From: Ooceraea biroi
Taxonomy: Eukaryota > Arthropoda > Insecta > Hymenoptera > Formicidae
Direction: 5' to 3'
NCBI RefSeq assembly: GCF_003672135.1
Contig: NC_039513.1
Coordinates: 11,073,971-11,137,970, forward strand
DNA: 64,000 nucleotides
A program made the translations under genes and the position numbers. Of the stretch, positions 1-12,713 are shown piece by piece. The stretch's first letter is position 1. Each line of letters begins with the position of its first letter. Below the pieces are notes generated by a model that saw only the letters and a list, made by a program, of their open reading frames with translations, did not search any database and had not been told where the DNA came from.

Positions 1-280
1 CCATACTTATCTGGTTCGCTTTTGTTTATATCTATATATTGTTATCAATCTCATTCTTTAAAAATGGGCGGTGATAACTATCGTGGAGGAGTCTTATATT
101 TATCGATATTGGAGGCCTCTCTTTTCGCACGACGAAGTTGGACAGATGTGTGACTCGACAAGCTTATTCGTGTGCGAATGTTCAGAATGGTCATACGTGG
201 GCTTGTTCAGTGCGGGTTATAATTAGACAATTGTATGTATTATAGATTATTTTTAATTTATTTTTTATTTCTATTTTATT

Positions 281-313
281 TATAGCGCGCGTAGCGCGCG
301 CCTGTTTTGCTAG
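281..313 (+). mobile_element. Probable Helitron 3' terminus
   Basis: A GC palindrome made of two GCGCGC runs (about 284-301) is followed 9-12 bases later by CTAG (310-313) and then a T. This is the arrangement of a Helitron 3' end (hairpin, CTRR, insertion before T). A possible 5' end (A followed by TCTATATATTG) lies near base 31, so the whole element may be only about 280 bp. No Rep/helicase coding is visible, so it would be non-autonomous. Confidence 0.4.
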
Positions 314-1683
314 TTTATAATATTTAAATCGGAATGTCGTATGGTAGGTCGAACGCTGGACTCTGTGTCGGTTCGAGAGCATGCCCGTCTCGAACCGTAC
401 TAGGTCCAATGATCTGTAGTATTTCATAATTGGCCCGTCACATGGCCGGTTTTTAATAAGCCTGGGACAAAGACTGCGTGCAATACTTGCTCATCACTAG
501 CCGCCAGTATTGTGGCACAGTAAGAGATCCGACACTGGAGTGCTACACGCCGCGTGCCGGGTCTCTGGGGCTACCAATACTAGGAGCCAATGTTGGGCCA
601 GTCAACAACCGTCGCCATTTCTAGCGTGGTCCGTGCGTGCAAATAATTTTATTATGTAACAAAACCTCGTGGCGATACATCGAACATATCCTGACGGATT
701 CGAAGAAGATTCATGATCTCTGATTGTTTCGCAAAATTTCCACTTGTGACATGTTAAAGGGAAAAGAAGATCACGGCGTTTTAATTGTATCATGTCATAG
801 AACCACGAAACAAAGGAATACGTTTTTTATACGGCGTTGAAAATGCGAAAGTAGCGCGATATAGATTCGTTGTAGACATTATTGACACATTGCATCGTAT
901 GCGTAGCGCAAGTACATACGTGTGAGTGCCGCACGTAGACGGTAGAGATCGGCCATTCTAAAGACGCTGAAAATTATTCGCGCCTCTTGTCCGAAAGCTC
1001 CATAGACCGGCTATAGAGATACCAAATATGGATGCGTGGGCATGTTTAACAGTTAAATGCGGTCCGAAGACGCTGTATCGTTCACGAGAAGGGAGAAAAT
1101 GACGACGAGATTATCGCCGCAACAGATGGGAGGTTTCCCGTAAAGGACACATAAAAAAAAGGCAATAAAAAGTCCTCGATAGACGGCCGGAAGACGAGAA
1201 TCGTCGGGTGAATAAACGGTCGATTAGTGCAATTATTAAAGTATAGATTTGGCGCAGCACTTGCGACTAAATGAAGTGGAATCAAGTTAAATCGAAGTGT
1301 CTTCTCAGTACCATAATTATTTGCGGATAGTGTTCCAGAGATTCAGTGAGTGGCATGAGAAATATACTCGAGAGGACGGAAGGAAACAGAAAGGAGATAA
1401 TGCGCATTTATGGACTATCATACGCTGTTCTCGCGCCTTGATAAATCGTAGGTAACCGGACGGAAAGTATTGCAAGTGGTTTCTATTAACCATAGGAGAC
1501 AGGCAGTTTATTGGTCGTATCATAATAACCGAAATGTATGGCTACGCCAAAGAATTGTGATCCGTGCACGCGACGGAACATGTCGCAAGATTTTTTGAGC
1601 GATTGATTTAAAAAGTGAAAAGTCTGTTACTCGCGTGATACGACACGGAAACAACGCTGCTTGAAAAAAACGGATTTGACAGG

Positions 1684-1750
1684 ACCCTCCCCCTGTCCCC
1701 GCCCCCCCAACCACCTCCCCCCCCCACCCCCCCCCTCCCCGCCCCCCCGT
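1684..1750 (+). repeat. C-rich low-complexity tract
   Basis: Almost pure cytosine runs broken by single other bases; simple-sequence DNA. ORFs through it, rich in Pro or Gly, are composition artefacts. Confidence 0.8.
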
Positions 1751-2248
1751 GTTCTCGTGTCTCGTATTGTATCGCCGATCGCTGAATATTGCTTAGCAGG
1801 CTCGCATCGCGTTAGAATGATTATTCGATCGATACCGCTACTGAAACAACGATAAATCCGGAGTGCAGAAGAGATTGAGCGAATGGAATCGCGTTTAAAT
1901 ACCCAAATGCTACAGCGCAGTAAACTGCTCGATCACACAGTTGTCCTTGGATTCTCTTATCGGAGTAAAGTAATCTGTTGGAGCTGATAGCGTCGCGGCT
2001 TCTTTGTTAACGTAAACGTATCGGCTTGGGCGATGCGAGCAATAGGTAAAAGTTTTCCGATTCTCACAAACTGCAGGGAACATTATCGCGCATCTCAGGG
2101 ATAGAAGAGCGGCACTTGTTGTCCGACCATCGACATGGAGCGCGGCATTCGGTGTCCTTCGCATTGCGCATTTCCGCGACAATATTGATAAGTGGGCCTT
2201 CTCCAGTCATGCGAATTTCGCGCATTCCACCCTTACATGTAAGGCTTA

Positions 2249-2348
2249 NNNNNNNNNNNNNNNNNNNNNNNNNNNNNNNNNNNNNNNNNNNNNNNNNNNN
2301 NNNNNNNNNNNNNNNNNNNNNNNNNNNNNNNNNNNNNNNNNNNNNNNN
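2249..2348. other. Assembly gap (100 N)
   Basis: Exactly 100 N, the convention for a scaffold gap of unknown true length. Confidence 0.99.
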
Positions 2349-3548
2349 AGCCGTAGCCGCCTGTACATTACCGCCAGAAATGATACATCATCGGACATAC
2401 ATATATCACGCTGAACTTAATCGAATTAAAATTGTAACCAAAGTCGATCGAATCTTCGGAGCATCCGCTACGGCCTCTCGCGACATTCCTGTTCCTTCTT
2501 CAGCCTATTTTAATGAAGAAATTAATGAAGAAATAATTTTTCTTCTCGACACATTTAGGCTAACCGCAATGGAGAACGCCGCTGCTCGGATGCTTCGCAT
2601 TCCTGACACACATACACGCACACCCCTGCGATCTAAGAGCAGAGTAATTTCTCCGCCTCTGAGAATTAATCGCAGAAAGGGAACGAAAAGAATTTTTCGG
2701 GGCCACGTCACGCGGCAGGTAGACGGCTTCGAAGGGCTCGTAGACACTCGGGAACCCGCTCTGGTTTCTCCCCCTTCCAGCGAGCATTCGTCGAATTGGT
2801 TTCATGGGCTTAGGGTCGGCAGACCCTTTGAGAGTCAACGAGAGATTCGTTAGAGGAGATAAGCTCTGCTGGGAAAGAGGAGCTGCGTGTAGGCATCCGT
2901 GCATCCACGTTGACGAAAACTCATCTTCTCCCCAAGATCAACCAAGGACGATCCTCTGAGATCGATCGATCAGGAAAAAAACAGCCTGCCAGAGACAAAG
3001 CGAATTTCCGCTCGTTCGCAGAGCCTCTCAGGGCCAGATCTGTTCTCCAGGGGCGCGGGATAGACGGGAAACAGCCTGGGGCCCCTCCAAAACGCATACC
3101 GCGGAATCGACGGGCCCCGATAAACACGGGATATATCTAGTCCGCCCACGTGGCGCGTCCACACGCGAGCGTCGTACGTGAGCGTAATTTTACACGCACA
3201 CGACACAGTTCCGCGCGCGCGCACGGAACGAGGGAGCGAGCGACGCGAGCACGCCGCACCGGTTCCCCATCAGGTCGCTGCGTTCATGCAGCGGCCGGCC
3301 AAGCGAACGCTCGTTGCGCGCGAGCGGATCGGTTCCCTCGCCGTGGGCACGTAAGCGACCGGCGGATGCGCGACGTTCCCGACGACGTCGACCGAGTCAC
3401 GGGGAGCAGTCAATGGCCCCCCTGACGTAGGTGTACGCGTAAATGCCGGTACGTGGAGTCGAGGGGCATCACGCGGAGCACTCACGTGCCTGATGTCGGC
3501 TTGAAATCTTGAATCGTAGATCCTCTTCAGATCCCCCCGTAACTCCCC

Positions 3549-4276
3549 TTAAGGGGGGAGCCTGCTTTAGAACGCTGAAAATAAGGTATATTTTACGAAT
3601 TGTTTTTGGAGAAACTATACAGCGGATCATTATAAAACTTTGATGCATTTATTAGTACATGTTTAAAGATAAACAAAATTATTTTTTGATTTGAATATAT
3701 CGCTCGTAGAGGTCGTCCTGGAGAAATCTTAGTGCAGCCGCGTCGCCGGCATTGCAAATTGGTGAGCATTCTCCTGCCTCCGAATTTCGTCTAAACTGAA
3801 AAATTGAAATATCTTCTCGTTATTTATGAATTCGCATCGTCGATGAACCAAAGAGAGAAGAAAAAAGTTGAAAGTGCCAAAATGGTGGAGCTTAGAACAC
3901 AAAAGTACGATTTTTAGGCAAAGTTTTTGAACTTTTTCATGCAAAAATAATTGTTTAACTTAATGTTTTTATGAATATTAAAGGCTCATCGACGATGGGA
4001 ATTCATAAATAACGAGAAAATATTTCAATTTTTCAGTTTGGATGAAATTTGGAGGCAGGAGAATGCTCACGAATTTACAATGCCGGCTGCACTAAGATGC
4101 CTCCAGGACGACCTCTACAGGCGATATATTCAAATCAAAAAATAATTTTTTTTATCTTTAAACATGTACTAATAAATGCATCAAAGTTTTATAATGATCC
4201 GCTGTATAGTTTCTCCAAAAAAAATTCGTAAAATTATACCTTATTTTCAACGTTCTAAAGCAGGCTCCCCCCTTAA
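3549..4276. mobile_element. piggyBac-type MITE, copy 1
   Basis: A 720-bp element (3553-4272) lies between two TTAA tetranucleotides (3549-3552 and 4273-4276), the target-site signature of piggyBac-like transposons. Termini are inverted: GGGGGGAGCCTGCTTTAGAA on the left and its complement on the right. The inverted similarity continues inward for about 300 bp as an imperfect hairpin, with repeated short diverged blocks such as the CATCGTCGATGAA motif. There is no transposase gene, so it must be mobilised in trans. A second, nearly identical copy lies at 9739-10467. Confidence 0.85.
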
Positions 4277-5143
4277 GACTTACGCGAAGGGGGTCGCCGT
4301 AATCGTCGTCCTCGAACGCATTTCTGACGCAATTGGGTCCGACAATCCGTTCTTCGACGCGCGAAGGCGTTTTAGTTTCGATTAGTTTGACCGTTTAATC
4401 TCCGCGAAGGGTACACGCATGCGCGTACGCACGCGCACGCATCTTACCTACCTACCTCGCGCGTCTGGTCTCGTCCCCGCCGTGACGAAGCGTCTCATTT
4501 GCAACACAATATATGCGGAAGTGCGCGTGCGTTTGGCTTGAATGGACGACCGGTACGGTACTCGCGCGGCGTCAAAAATCGCTCGGCCGCGTACGTACAC
4601 GCGCGCACGAGAGTTTCAAGTTTGCGCATAAATTATTACTTACTCGCGCGTGTTGTTGAATTATTTGGAAACGCGCTGTTTGTCTTCCGCGAGCAATATT
4701 TATTTCAGAGAGGGACTCGCGGCAATCAAAATGGCAGCGTTACGCGGCTGCGGGTGCACGGACGGAGTTATTTATTCGCGCGTCGTCGAATTAAACATTC
4801 GAGAAACGTGCGTGTACAATCGCGCGTGGGTAGAATACAAATTATACGTGTGAAAATCATTTTTGTGAACGCCGCCGCGCGATTTAGCGGCCGATTGGAG
4901 GAGTCAAAATGGCAGCCTTACGTTATTCCGGAGGTGTAGTGCAGCGGAGGTGCCCCTCGCGCTCGCCCACGCACGCCGCGACACTCTCGGCCGTTCCCCG
5001 GTTCATTCATTCGCCCGTATCCGTCTTTCATTCAAGGCCTGATACACTTCGATCGTGGGACCCGTTGCCGGGGCGAATACGAAGCTTATGCAGATAGCAC
5101 GTGCACGCGCGCGAACGTTATCGCACTCTTACGGAAATATGTA
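4277..5143. other. Gene-less, CpG-rich stretch
   Basis: High-CpG DNA with alternating purine-pyrimidine runs around 4.42-4.45 kb. ORFs are present on the plus strand but have no recognisable domain or splice support. I see no gene. Confidence 0.4.
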
Positions 5144-6226
5144 TACAGGGTGGCCCACATAACTCTTAACAGCTGAATATTTCGGAAACTATTTGCCAAA
5201 TCAAAAAGTTGTTCATAAGAAAGTTTTATGTATTCGAGGGGCCTTTCTAACTACATAAATATGAAGTTACCCCCTGCCCCCCTTTAAGGACATATTATGT
5301 CTATTCACATGCCCTGAATTCATAAAAGTAGCCTCGTCGGAAAAAAGTATTTTGTACAGAAAGTCATTATTTTCCATAGCATCATGTATCCGTTCACAAA
5401 ATGTTATGCGGCGTTCATAGTCTGTCACCAAAAGTTCTTGTGATGGAATTAAGTGATATGGATGATATCTATTCTCTTTCAAAATTCGTTGAATTGAAGA
5501 ACGACTGATATCCGATGCTCTGGCAAATTCACGTTGACTAACGTGAGGATTTAATGTAATTGCACCAAGAACATCAGCAGTGTTCCTCTCATTAGTAATA
5601 CTTTTACGTTTATTGTGAGTTGTACGCAATTTACCATGTTCACGAAGCCGCTTTTCTAAATTAAAAAATGACACGTGCGATTTTTTAATCCCATAACGTT
5701 CAAAAAACATTACTGCTGCACGCCGATAATTCTTTTGGCATTCACCTAACACTAATAACATACTCACTTCCGTATCAAACATAGTGATGGCTATGATTTT
5801 CACGGTGCTAACTGTTTGAATAGTAACTTACAACTGACAAGATTTTCATGAATAGTTAAATTGACCTCAATGAATGTATGAATGTTTATGTTTATGTTTG
5901 AATCACCGACGAAAGACACGGATACGCGACGCTCACGTTTCCTGTAGCTTCGAAACTTTACACCGTCATATCTTTTAACAGAAACATCTGACAAAAAAAT
6001 GTTTTTAACAAAATTTACTTGTTTTTACCCGTAGAACCCAACCATCTAACATTTTATAGGGGGTCCCGTTTGAAATTGTGAAGTTACCCCCTCAGGGGGG
6101 TAACTTCATATTTATGTAGTTAGAAAGGCCCCTCGAATACATAAAACTTTCTTATGAACAACTTTTTGACTTGACAAATAGTTTCCGAAATATTCAGCTG
6201 TTAAGAGTTATGTGGGCCACCCTGTA
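5144..6226. mobile_element. Tc1/mariner-type element with long TIRs
   Basis: A 1,079-bp element (5146-6224) begins CAGGGTGGCCCACATAAC, ends with its complement and is flanked by TA on both sides, the target duplication of the IS630/Tc1/mariner superfamily. TIRs are about 133-135 bp (5146-5280 and 6091-6224) and nearly identical. The interior holds the front part of a transposase gene on the minus strand, so this is an internally deleted derivative of an autonomous transposon. Confidence 0.88.
5267..5803 (-). pseudogene. Truncated Tc1/mariner transposase
   Basis: The 178-codon frame starts with a helical segment (about residues 9-40) like the N-terminal domain of insect transposases. A second helix-turn-helix (about 85-112) follows. 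The frame then reaches the first catalytic aspartate in FSDEATF (Asp156) and a following MNSGHVNRHN stretch. It then runs straight into the left terminal inverted repeat, so the second Asp and the final Asp/Glu of the DDE/D triad are missing and the product cannot catalyse transposition. A second ATG at codon 8 is an equally good start. The family assignment is by recognition of the catalytic motif and the TA-flanked element around it. Probably an internal-deletion derivative. Confidence 0.75.
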
Positions 6227-7600
6227 TAATGCATACGCGATGTGTGCGCGCATCAACTCGACTTGCATCTCGCGTCTCGCGATTATCGCGTCTTGAGGCG
6301 AGTGCTCTCGCGATTCGCTCTTCCCTTCCCGGCAATTATTCGCTTATCTGCTGATTTCCTGTGCGTGAACGCCAAGAGATCGACGGCACGTTAAGTCCGC
6401 CGGGACTCCTCGGTGTTACTGGAAGATGATGATTCGAGAAGAAATCAGGAAGAGCTTCTTGAAATTATCGAAATGATTAATTTGAGTACGAATACGTATT
6501 ATCTCGATGCAAAGTGTAAGCGCGAGTAAGAGTCTGAGGCTGACGAGCGCGCCAAGTTACGCAGTTCTTCGCCCCAGGCCGGATTGGCGAGAGGCGTATA
6601 CACGGGAGTCCCAGTTGCACACGTCCCGATAATAAAGTCTTGAAAAAAATTATAAGTTCCCTCGTCGTAAAACAGAGACTGACATCCGACCTAACTTCAC
6701 AATACTGTGGGACACCCTGTATACCGGTGTACACGGTGATCTTTTTTCGAGGGATTATACGTGCCCGAGATTGTAGATCTCACGAGGGCGCTGAAAGATA
6801 CGACCTCGTTCTATATGCGTGCACTTGGTACGTGATACGCGTCCACTACGTGTTCCGCATAAGACCGGAAAGCGGGGATCGTCGCCTTTAACAATTTGCT
6901 ATCTCAACTAAGGCTGCGATAAAAAAAGAGGAAAGATCTAATCAAACGATAAGCCGAAACATAATCTTTGAAAGAGCAATTCAGCGATTCGTCCTCGAAC
7001 TGACACGAGGAATCGATTACACGTTGATCACGTTCGATCAGCGATCTGCGACGTTCCAAGAAGTAAGCGTAATGACGCATCAACGCTCACGTAAGCGGGA
7101 TAAATAAAAATGTAATATTGTGTAATGAAACGATACAGCCAGGCGGGTCTGCATGATGCGGGTGGCCCGCTGAACGCGTAGAAACAAATGCCAACCGCGA
7201 CTGATCCACGTACGAGCGCATTGCGCTTCCAAAAACGGAGCTCGACGATGACGATGACGATCCATTCGGGACTCTTACGTCCACGTCCCACACCCACGTA
7301 CCTGCCTGTACCCACATGCGTTACTACCTCCCCGCATTCGAATTCGGAAGTCGCGTAGGTGCCCTCTGACTCAGAGACTCCCCGCGCGCCGGGTATCCTC
7401 GATTCCCAATCGCATCCCGCTTGACTTGGTCAGTAATATTGCATAAGCGTACCATATTTTTGCCGACACATCGATGTTGATTCTGGCGAGTACGAATTGT
7501 CGGAAGTACAAAGAGAGGCGTGTGCAGTCTATTTCGTGCAATATGTACAAAGTAATGTATGATAATTGATATTCTACAGGTTTTCCACGTCGAGACTCAC
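6227..7600. other. Gene-less stretch with a MITE end
   Basis: At 6650-6719 the minus strand begins CAGGGTGTCCCACAG and is bounded by TA at 6720-6721. This is one terminus of a CAGGGTG-type Tc1/mariner MITE with no partner end found. The rest shows no supported gene. Confidence 0.4.
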
Positions 7601-7697
7601 CATTCTTGTAAACTTCCTCGTTGACCAGCGTCTCCTCATCGTCGGTGTCGGGTCCGAGGGACACTGGGGTGTACACGACGGAGTCTCTGGACCTCAT
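7601..7697 (-). CDS. First coding exon of an unrecognised host gene
   Basis: The frame opens at ATG 7697-7695 with purine upstream context and encodes 32 codons rich in acidic residues (ending DDEETLVNEEVYKN). It then meets a consensus splice donor, G|GTGAGT, at 7600-7595 in phase 1. The combination of start, biased composition and donor makes a genuine first coding exon likely, reading towards lower coordinates. No following exon could be recognised in the 7.6 kb to its left, which includes an assembly gap at 2249-2348. I do not recognise the protein. A cytoplasmic N-terminal tail of a membrane protein is one possibility, but nothing here proves it. Confidence 0.4.
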
Positions 7698-8644
7698 GCT
7701 TCTCTAGCTCAGTCGGACGATCCGCTCGTAGCACCGTACATTTGGCAGCGAGCTGAAATGCAAAGTGCAATTGCATACGTACACCTAGAAAGTCCGCATT
7801 CTGTTGGATCTGCGAGGCGAGCTCCAACCGAAAGTCTCGTCTCTTTTTTATTTCATCTTCGCGCGCAGCACGAGGAAATACCTCAATAATTCTGATCTCT
7901 CTCCGCGCAAATGAAAACCGAGGCTCGCGGAGATCGAAAGAACGGCCATAAATAATGCGCTCAAGTATCGCGACGGAATTCGATAGCGCAATGGAGACTC
8001 TGCATCCGGGTAATATGAAGCACGAAATAGCGGTACATACGCGTCGCGCGAGGTGCAAGACCCGCGCGCGGCTACCGGGTCACTCGGAACGCCAAATATA
8101 GCGGCCGCAGGGATTTCCGGCGATTTTTCTCCCAAAGCACGCTTTACGTTCGCGTTTCACGTTTTACGTGAGCTAGCTGCCTCATTGTCGAACGAACGAG
8201 AACGCTCGCGTATTCGCAGCCTGTTCCGCGCGGATTATCGATTCACGGTTCATATCCCGACGACTGCTCGGTCTTCGCGAAGCGGAGTGTAAATCAGCCG
8301 TGACGCGCGGGCGCGTAATGCTGCTTACTCGTGAATTTAAATCGCGAGAAGTACAAATCGAGTGATACGCAAACGGGCGTATCTTGGCGCCGGTACCGTT
8401 ACGCGATATGATATCGCGCGGCCTAATCGGCCGGTTTTCAGTGAAAAGTCCAGCCCGAGGTAGTAATATCCCGCGGAATGCCGATCCACGCGATTTCATC
8501 GGCGATGTAATGCCTCTAGATATCTCGGATAAAGGAGTCTCTCTGGCGCCAGTAGTCCGCGCGTATTTCGTATTTTACAAGAGCGCTCGCGCGAGGCCTC
8601 GGCTCAAATGTGCGTCGCGCGATATCATTTTATTAAATTCCTAA

Positions 8645-9738
8645 AGAGTAATGCAAGACCTTTTACGATTGCTGATTATTTGATTGAACAAAAATAAAAA
8701 ATGTAATCCCATACGGCACGAAAACATTTCAGAAATATTTCAGAAGTATTTCATCTGACAGATGAAAGCATCTCATAAACATTGCAAAATGTTTCTGCAA
8801 CAGTTATGAGACAACTCCGGAATAGCAAAATGTCCGCGACACTCGCATTCAAAACCTTATAGAAAGGTTGCTGAAAGGTATAGATCAATCTGCAACCTTT
8901 CTGAAATATTGCCGAAAGATTATTAAAATAGCTGAAATCTTTTTGATATATTACTAAAGGTTAATTGAAATAATTTTCAAACTTTCCTATGATGTTGCAC
9001 ACAAATTACAAAGCTCTTATTAAAATAAATTGAAAATACTTCAGAAATTATATTTAAATTTATTATACGAGTATTCAGAAGATTGCAAATACTAAAAAGT
9101 TATAATAAAAATTATATATAAAATGTATTTATTATTTTTATTGTACGTTTTTATTTAATATTTGTAATCTAATTAATATAATAAATATGATTTCTGAAAT
9201 ATGCTTAATGAAAAAAATACATAATATATATAAGATGTATATAGTTATGCATATATATCTATATATATAAGATATATAGATATACACATACATAGCTAAA
9301 CCAAGTATTCACCAAGTTTCCCTTTAAAAAGCGTGAATTGTTGGCACATTGACAAAGAGCCATTCTTATATTGTATATTTTCCTTTTTCTTCCTCCAAAT
9401 AGTTGATTAAACGGAAAGAATTATATAGATATATAATTCTCTGTTCAACCAACACTTATATTTGAAAGAAAAAAAGGATACGTGAAGATAATGCATTTTT
9501 TTGTCAACTGGTTAGCTTTACTAAAGATCGAATACTTGGTCTAGGTACATATATATATAATATATAATTTTACTTTTTACAATATTCACAGTTTTTCAAA
9601 TTTATTGCATGTGGTAGGTTTTAGAAACATTTCTGTTGCAACATTTCATATGACATATTGCGGAATCCTTTCAGAAATGTTGCATATGAAATGTGAAATC
9701 TTGAAATGATTTTAAAACCTTCCTGAAAGCTTTCTGTA
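8645..9738. repeat. AT-rich stretch with inverted, TTTCTG-rich ends
   Basis: Both flanks (8720-8910 and 9600-9738) are rich in variants of GCAACCTTTCTGAAA / TTTCAGAAATGTTGC in opposite orientations. This suggests the ends of a degenerate TIR element with subterminal repeats. The core is AT-rich without ORFs and holds the hairpin element at 9296-9544. Confidence 0.4.
9296..9544. mobile_element. Hairpin MITE
   Basis: Ends are inverted (CTAAACCAAGTATTC on the left, GAATACTTGGTCTAG on the right). Interior segments also pair (for example TTCCTTTTTC with GAAAGAAAAAAAGG), meeting at a central GAATTATATAGATATATAATTC palindrome. The whole 249 bp can fold into one imperfect hairpin. Family unknown; no clear target duplication. 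Confidence 0.5.
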
Positions 9739-10467
9739 TTAAGGGGGGAGCCTGCTTTAGAACGCTGAAAATAAGGTATATTTTACGAATTCTTTTTGGA
9801 GAAACTATACAGCGGATCATTATAAAACTTTGATGCATTTATTAGTACATGTTTAAAGATAAACAAAATTATTTTTTGATTTGAATATATCGCTCGTAGA
9901 GGTCGTCCTGGAGAAATCTTAGTGCAGCCGCGTCGCCGGCATTGCAAATTGGTGAGCATTCTCCTGCCTCCGAATTTCGTCTAAACTGAAAAATTGAAAT
10001 ATCTTCTCGTTATTTATGAATTCCCATCGTCGATGAACCAAAGAGAGAAGAAAAAAGTTGAAAAGTGCCAAAATGGTGGAGCTTAGAACACAAAAGTACG
10101 ATTTTTAGGCAAAGTTTTTGAACTTTTTCATGCAAAAATAATTGTTTAACTTAATGTTTTTATGAATATTAAAGGTTCATCGACGATGGGAATTCATAAA
10201 TAACGAGAAAATATTTCAATTTTTCAGTTTGGATGAAATTTGGAGGCAGGAGAATGCTCACGAATTTACAATGCCGGCTGCACTAAGATGCCTCCAGGAC
10301 GACCTCTACAGGCGATATATTCAAATAAAAAAATAATTTTTTTTATCTTTAAACATGTACTAATAAATGCATCAAAGTTTTATAATGATCCGCTGTATAG
10401 TTTCTCCAAAAAAAATTCGTAAAATTATACCTTATTTTCAACGTTCTAAAGCAGGCTCCCCCCTTAA
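9739..10467. mobile_element. piggyBac-type MITE, copy 2
   Basis: The same element as at 3549-4276, in the same orientation, again bounded by TTAA (9739-9742 and 10464-10467). By eye it differs at only a handful of positions (one extra A in the GTTGAAAAGTGCC stretch, a few substitutions), so the two copies share a recent source or one duplicated the other. No coding capacity. Confidence 0.85.
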
Positions 10468-12713
10468 TCGGTGCTGTATGGGATATCAACGGCAGGGAGG
10501 AACGGGACGTAATCCGACAATCAGAGGGTCAAAGTACATTTGACTACGATCCAGGCTGGTTTATTTGTTCCCAGTCCCTTCTAAATAATCGTATTTTATA
10601 CGTGGCCTGCTCGACATGTGCGCGCGTTGTGTTGTTCAGTCTCGCGCCCGAAATGTCTACCTTAGCCGTCTAGTTCCGATCTTGGTTTCCATTTGGAATA
10701 TTCGCTCCGACAAAGTCGCTCGCGGCTATTTTGCTCTAATTCAAAACCGTCTGTCGCAAAATTGAACCGGAAGCCAACATGAACAAAGCGCAATATCCTC
10801 TCACAGATATATCTAAAGCCCAATTACTTCGATCTGCCGCGTATGTGTGCGTTAAAAGCTCTCGGATCTGCATTCTTCTCGTCCCGAGAAGGATAATTAC
10901 GATGCATTAATCAGGACTGGATTTCAGAAGCCGCGGGAACGGACCTAGAAATATGCGATACACGCGGTCTTTGAATTTTCTCCTCCGCTTAATGGCCGTC
11001 GCTTCTAACGTCAACTGTGAACGGTAAAAGCGTAATATCACGAGGGAGTATCGTGTAATACTGCCTGATGCATCGACATGTAAATTCTTTATTTTTGCAG
11101 CCCCATGGCAACCGGTTCCTTGTGACTACGTGCGTGATTCCTCGACGCGGGTTCGGGACGCGGAGTTATTTCGGGAGGTGCGACCGACCGGCTGCCGCCG
11201 CCGCCGTCTCGACGTACCGGTAGACGCCGTCATTCTTCTGGGATTTGATCACCAGGAGAGAAAGATCTCCGGGAATGCTCCGGGCGGTTGATACCGTCGG
11301 TCGATACTCCGAGCGTTTCAAGCTGCACGATCGCGGTAAAGCTGCTTCGGGATGAACACGTACTCGTAAATTATTAAACAAAATTACAACGGGGAAGGGG
11401 GAGATGAGAAGAAAAAAAAACGTATTGTCGGAATATTCTTCTTTCTGAAATGCTACAACTAGAAATGTAAACATAAGACGGTCCACCAAAGAAGAAGAGA
11501 AATAAGTAGGTAGATCAATTGTACGTAACAATTGTTGTATGTACACGTGAGTTTTTACCTATATGTATGTACGTTCTGGCTGTATTCGCGCGTCACATGG
11601 CGGCGGATGCAGTTTCATCCCGGATGGCAGTTACGACCGCGCCTTTACGTTCGCAGGGGGTCCCGGATATACTTGGAACAAAGAAGACGAAAAAGACGGC
11701 GAGATCTTTCAGCGGCCGTTGCATGTAACGCTTTCAAAGAAAGATTCCTTGGGAAAGCCGATATGTTCGCCAGATTGTTGTTTAGCGAGTCCCCCGCAAA
11801 GGTAAATCGATATTTCCGCAGGAAATGCGGGACAGGAAGGGACCTCGAGCAGATTCCACGATTAACGACATAATTATTGGTATAACTGAGACAAGTTCGG
11901 TTTGTTACTTCGTTAAGAAAAGGATAGATCTCTGTTTGCAGGAAATCTTAAAAATCTTGTTCTAACTATTGGCAGGAAGCTGAATATGCAAAATGCGATA
12001 ACGACATCAAAGCATTTCTGGAGCAGGTAAGTCCAAAGTCGGTCCTGCCCGACAATTAATTCCGGCGGAAGAACAAAAAGAATTTTTCTATTCTTAGAAT
12101 ACGCCCGTTTCTCTTTCTGGCGGCCTCCTTTATTTCCTTCCCATTTTGTACACAGGGTGTTTCTAAGATCTATCGCGTTGTCCAGAGTGCGTGCAGTGTG
12201 AAGCACATGACGCAAATTTCTTTTAAGACTCTATTGCTGTCTAGCGTAAATCTAACAAACATTTCGTATTTTTCTTCGACAATACAGTGTAATCACGGCT
12301 ATCGATTGCAATCGATATACGAAAAACCGAAAGCGCATTTAAGTTAAGTCAAGCGCAGCTTATCAAGCGAATTAAGTAATTACATCGTGGAACGAAATAA
12401 TTCGCGTGATCGCACGCCGACGTTAAAAATGAAAAGTAACGTGGGACAGCACCGACAGGATATGTTAGCATCCGTTTTACCGCAGATCCTGTCAACGAGT
12501 TCTCACAACATGAGATCTGTTAAGATGAGTCTCACAGTGCGGAGTGCATTGAAGCTTAAAAATATGATACTGCCGTTTGATCATACCGTGATTACACTTC
12601 TGAAAACGTATATCCAACTAGAATAACGCGTGCACATCATTGCAAACTCTAATTCTTGACTCATGATAGAGGGTATTTAAATCTATCACGTTAGCGGAGG
12701 GTTTCTTGGACCC
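10468..12713. other. Gene-less stretch
   Basis: Several ORFs of 60-126 codons occur on both strands but none shows a domain, and opposite strands are open together in CpG-rich parts. At 12153-12260 there is a CAGGGTGT-type MITE end (ACACAGGGTGTTTCTAAG). An apparent splice acceptor (TTTTTGCAG at about 11091-11099) precedes a short open frame ending at 11223, too weak to call an exon. Confidence 0.4.

Larger units (their letters stand above)
314..3548. other. Gene-less stretch
   Basis: No ORF here has splice signals, recognisable domains or length that would support a gene. It contains a C-rich tract, one assembly gap and CpG-rich DNA around 3.1-3.45 kb. Confidence 0.5.

Noticed and set aside
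2116..2853. 245-codon plus-strand ORF
   Set aside because: It reads through 100 N of an assembly gap, so its length is artificial, and neither side has a domain.
11563..11805. 80-codon plus ORF with a protein-like composition
   Set aside because: Three overlapping frames are open together and there is no recognisable domain or clear splice site.
12387..12626. 79-codon plus ORF (MERNNSRDRTPTLKMKSNVG...)
   Set aside because: Single-strand and Met-started but with no domain, splice signal or neighbour support; could be chance in AT-balanced DNA.
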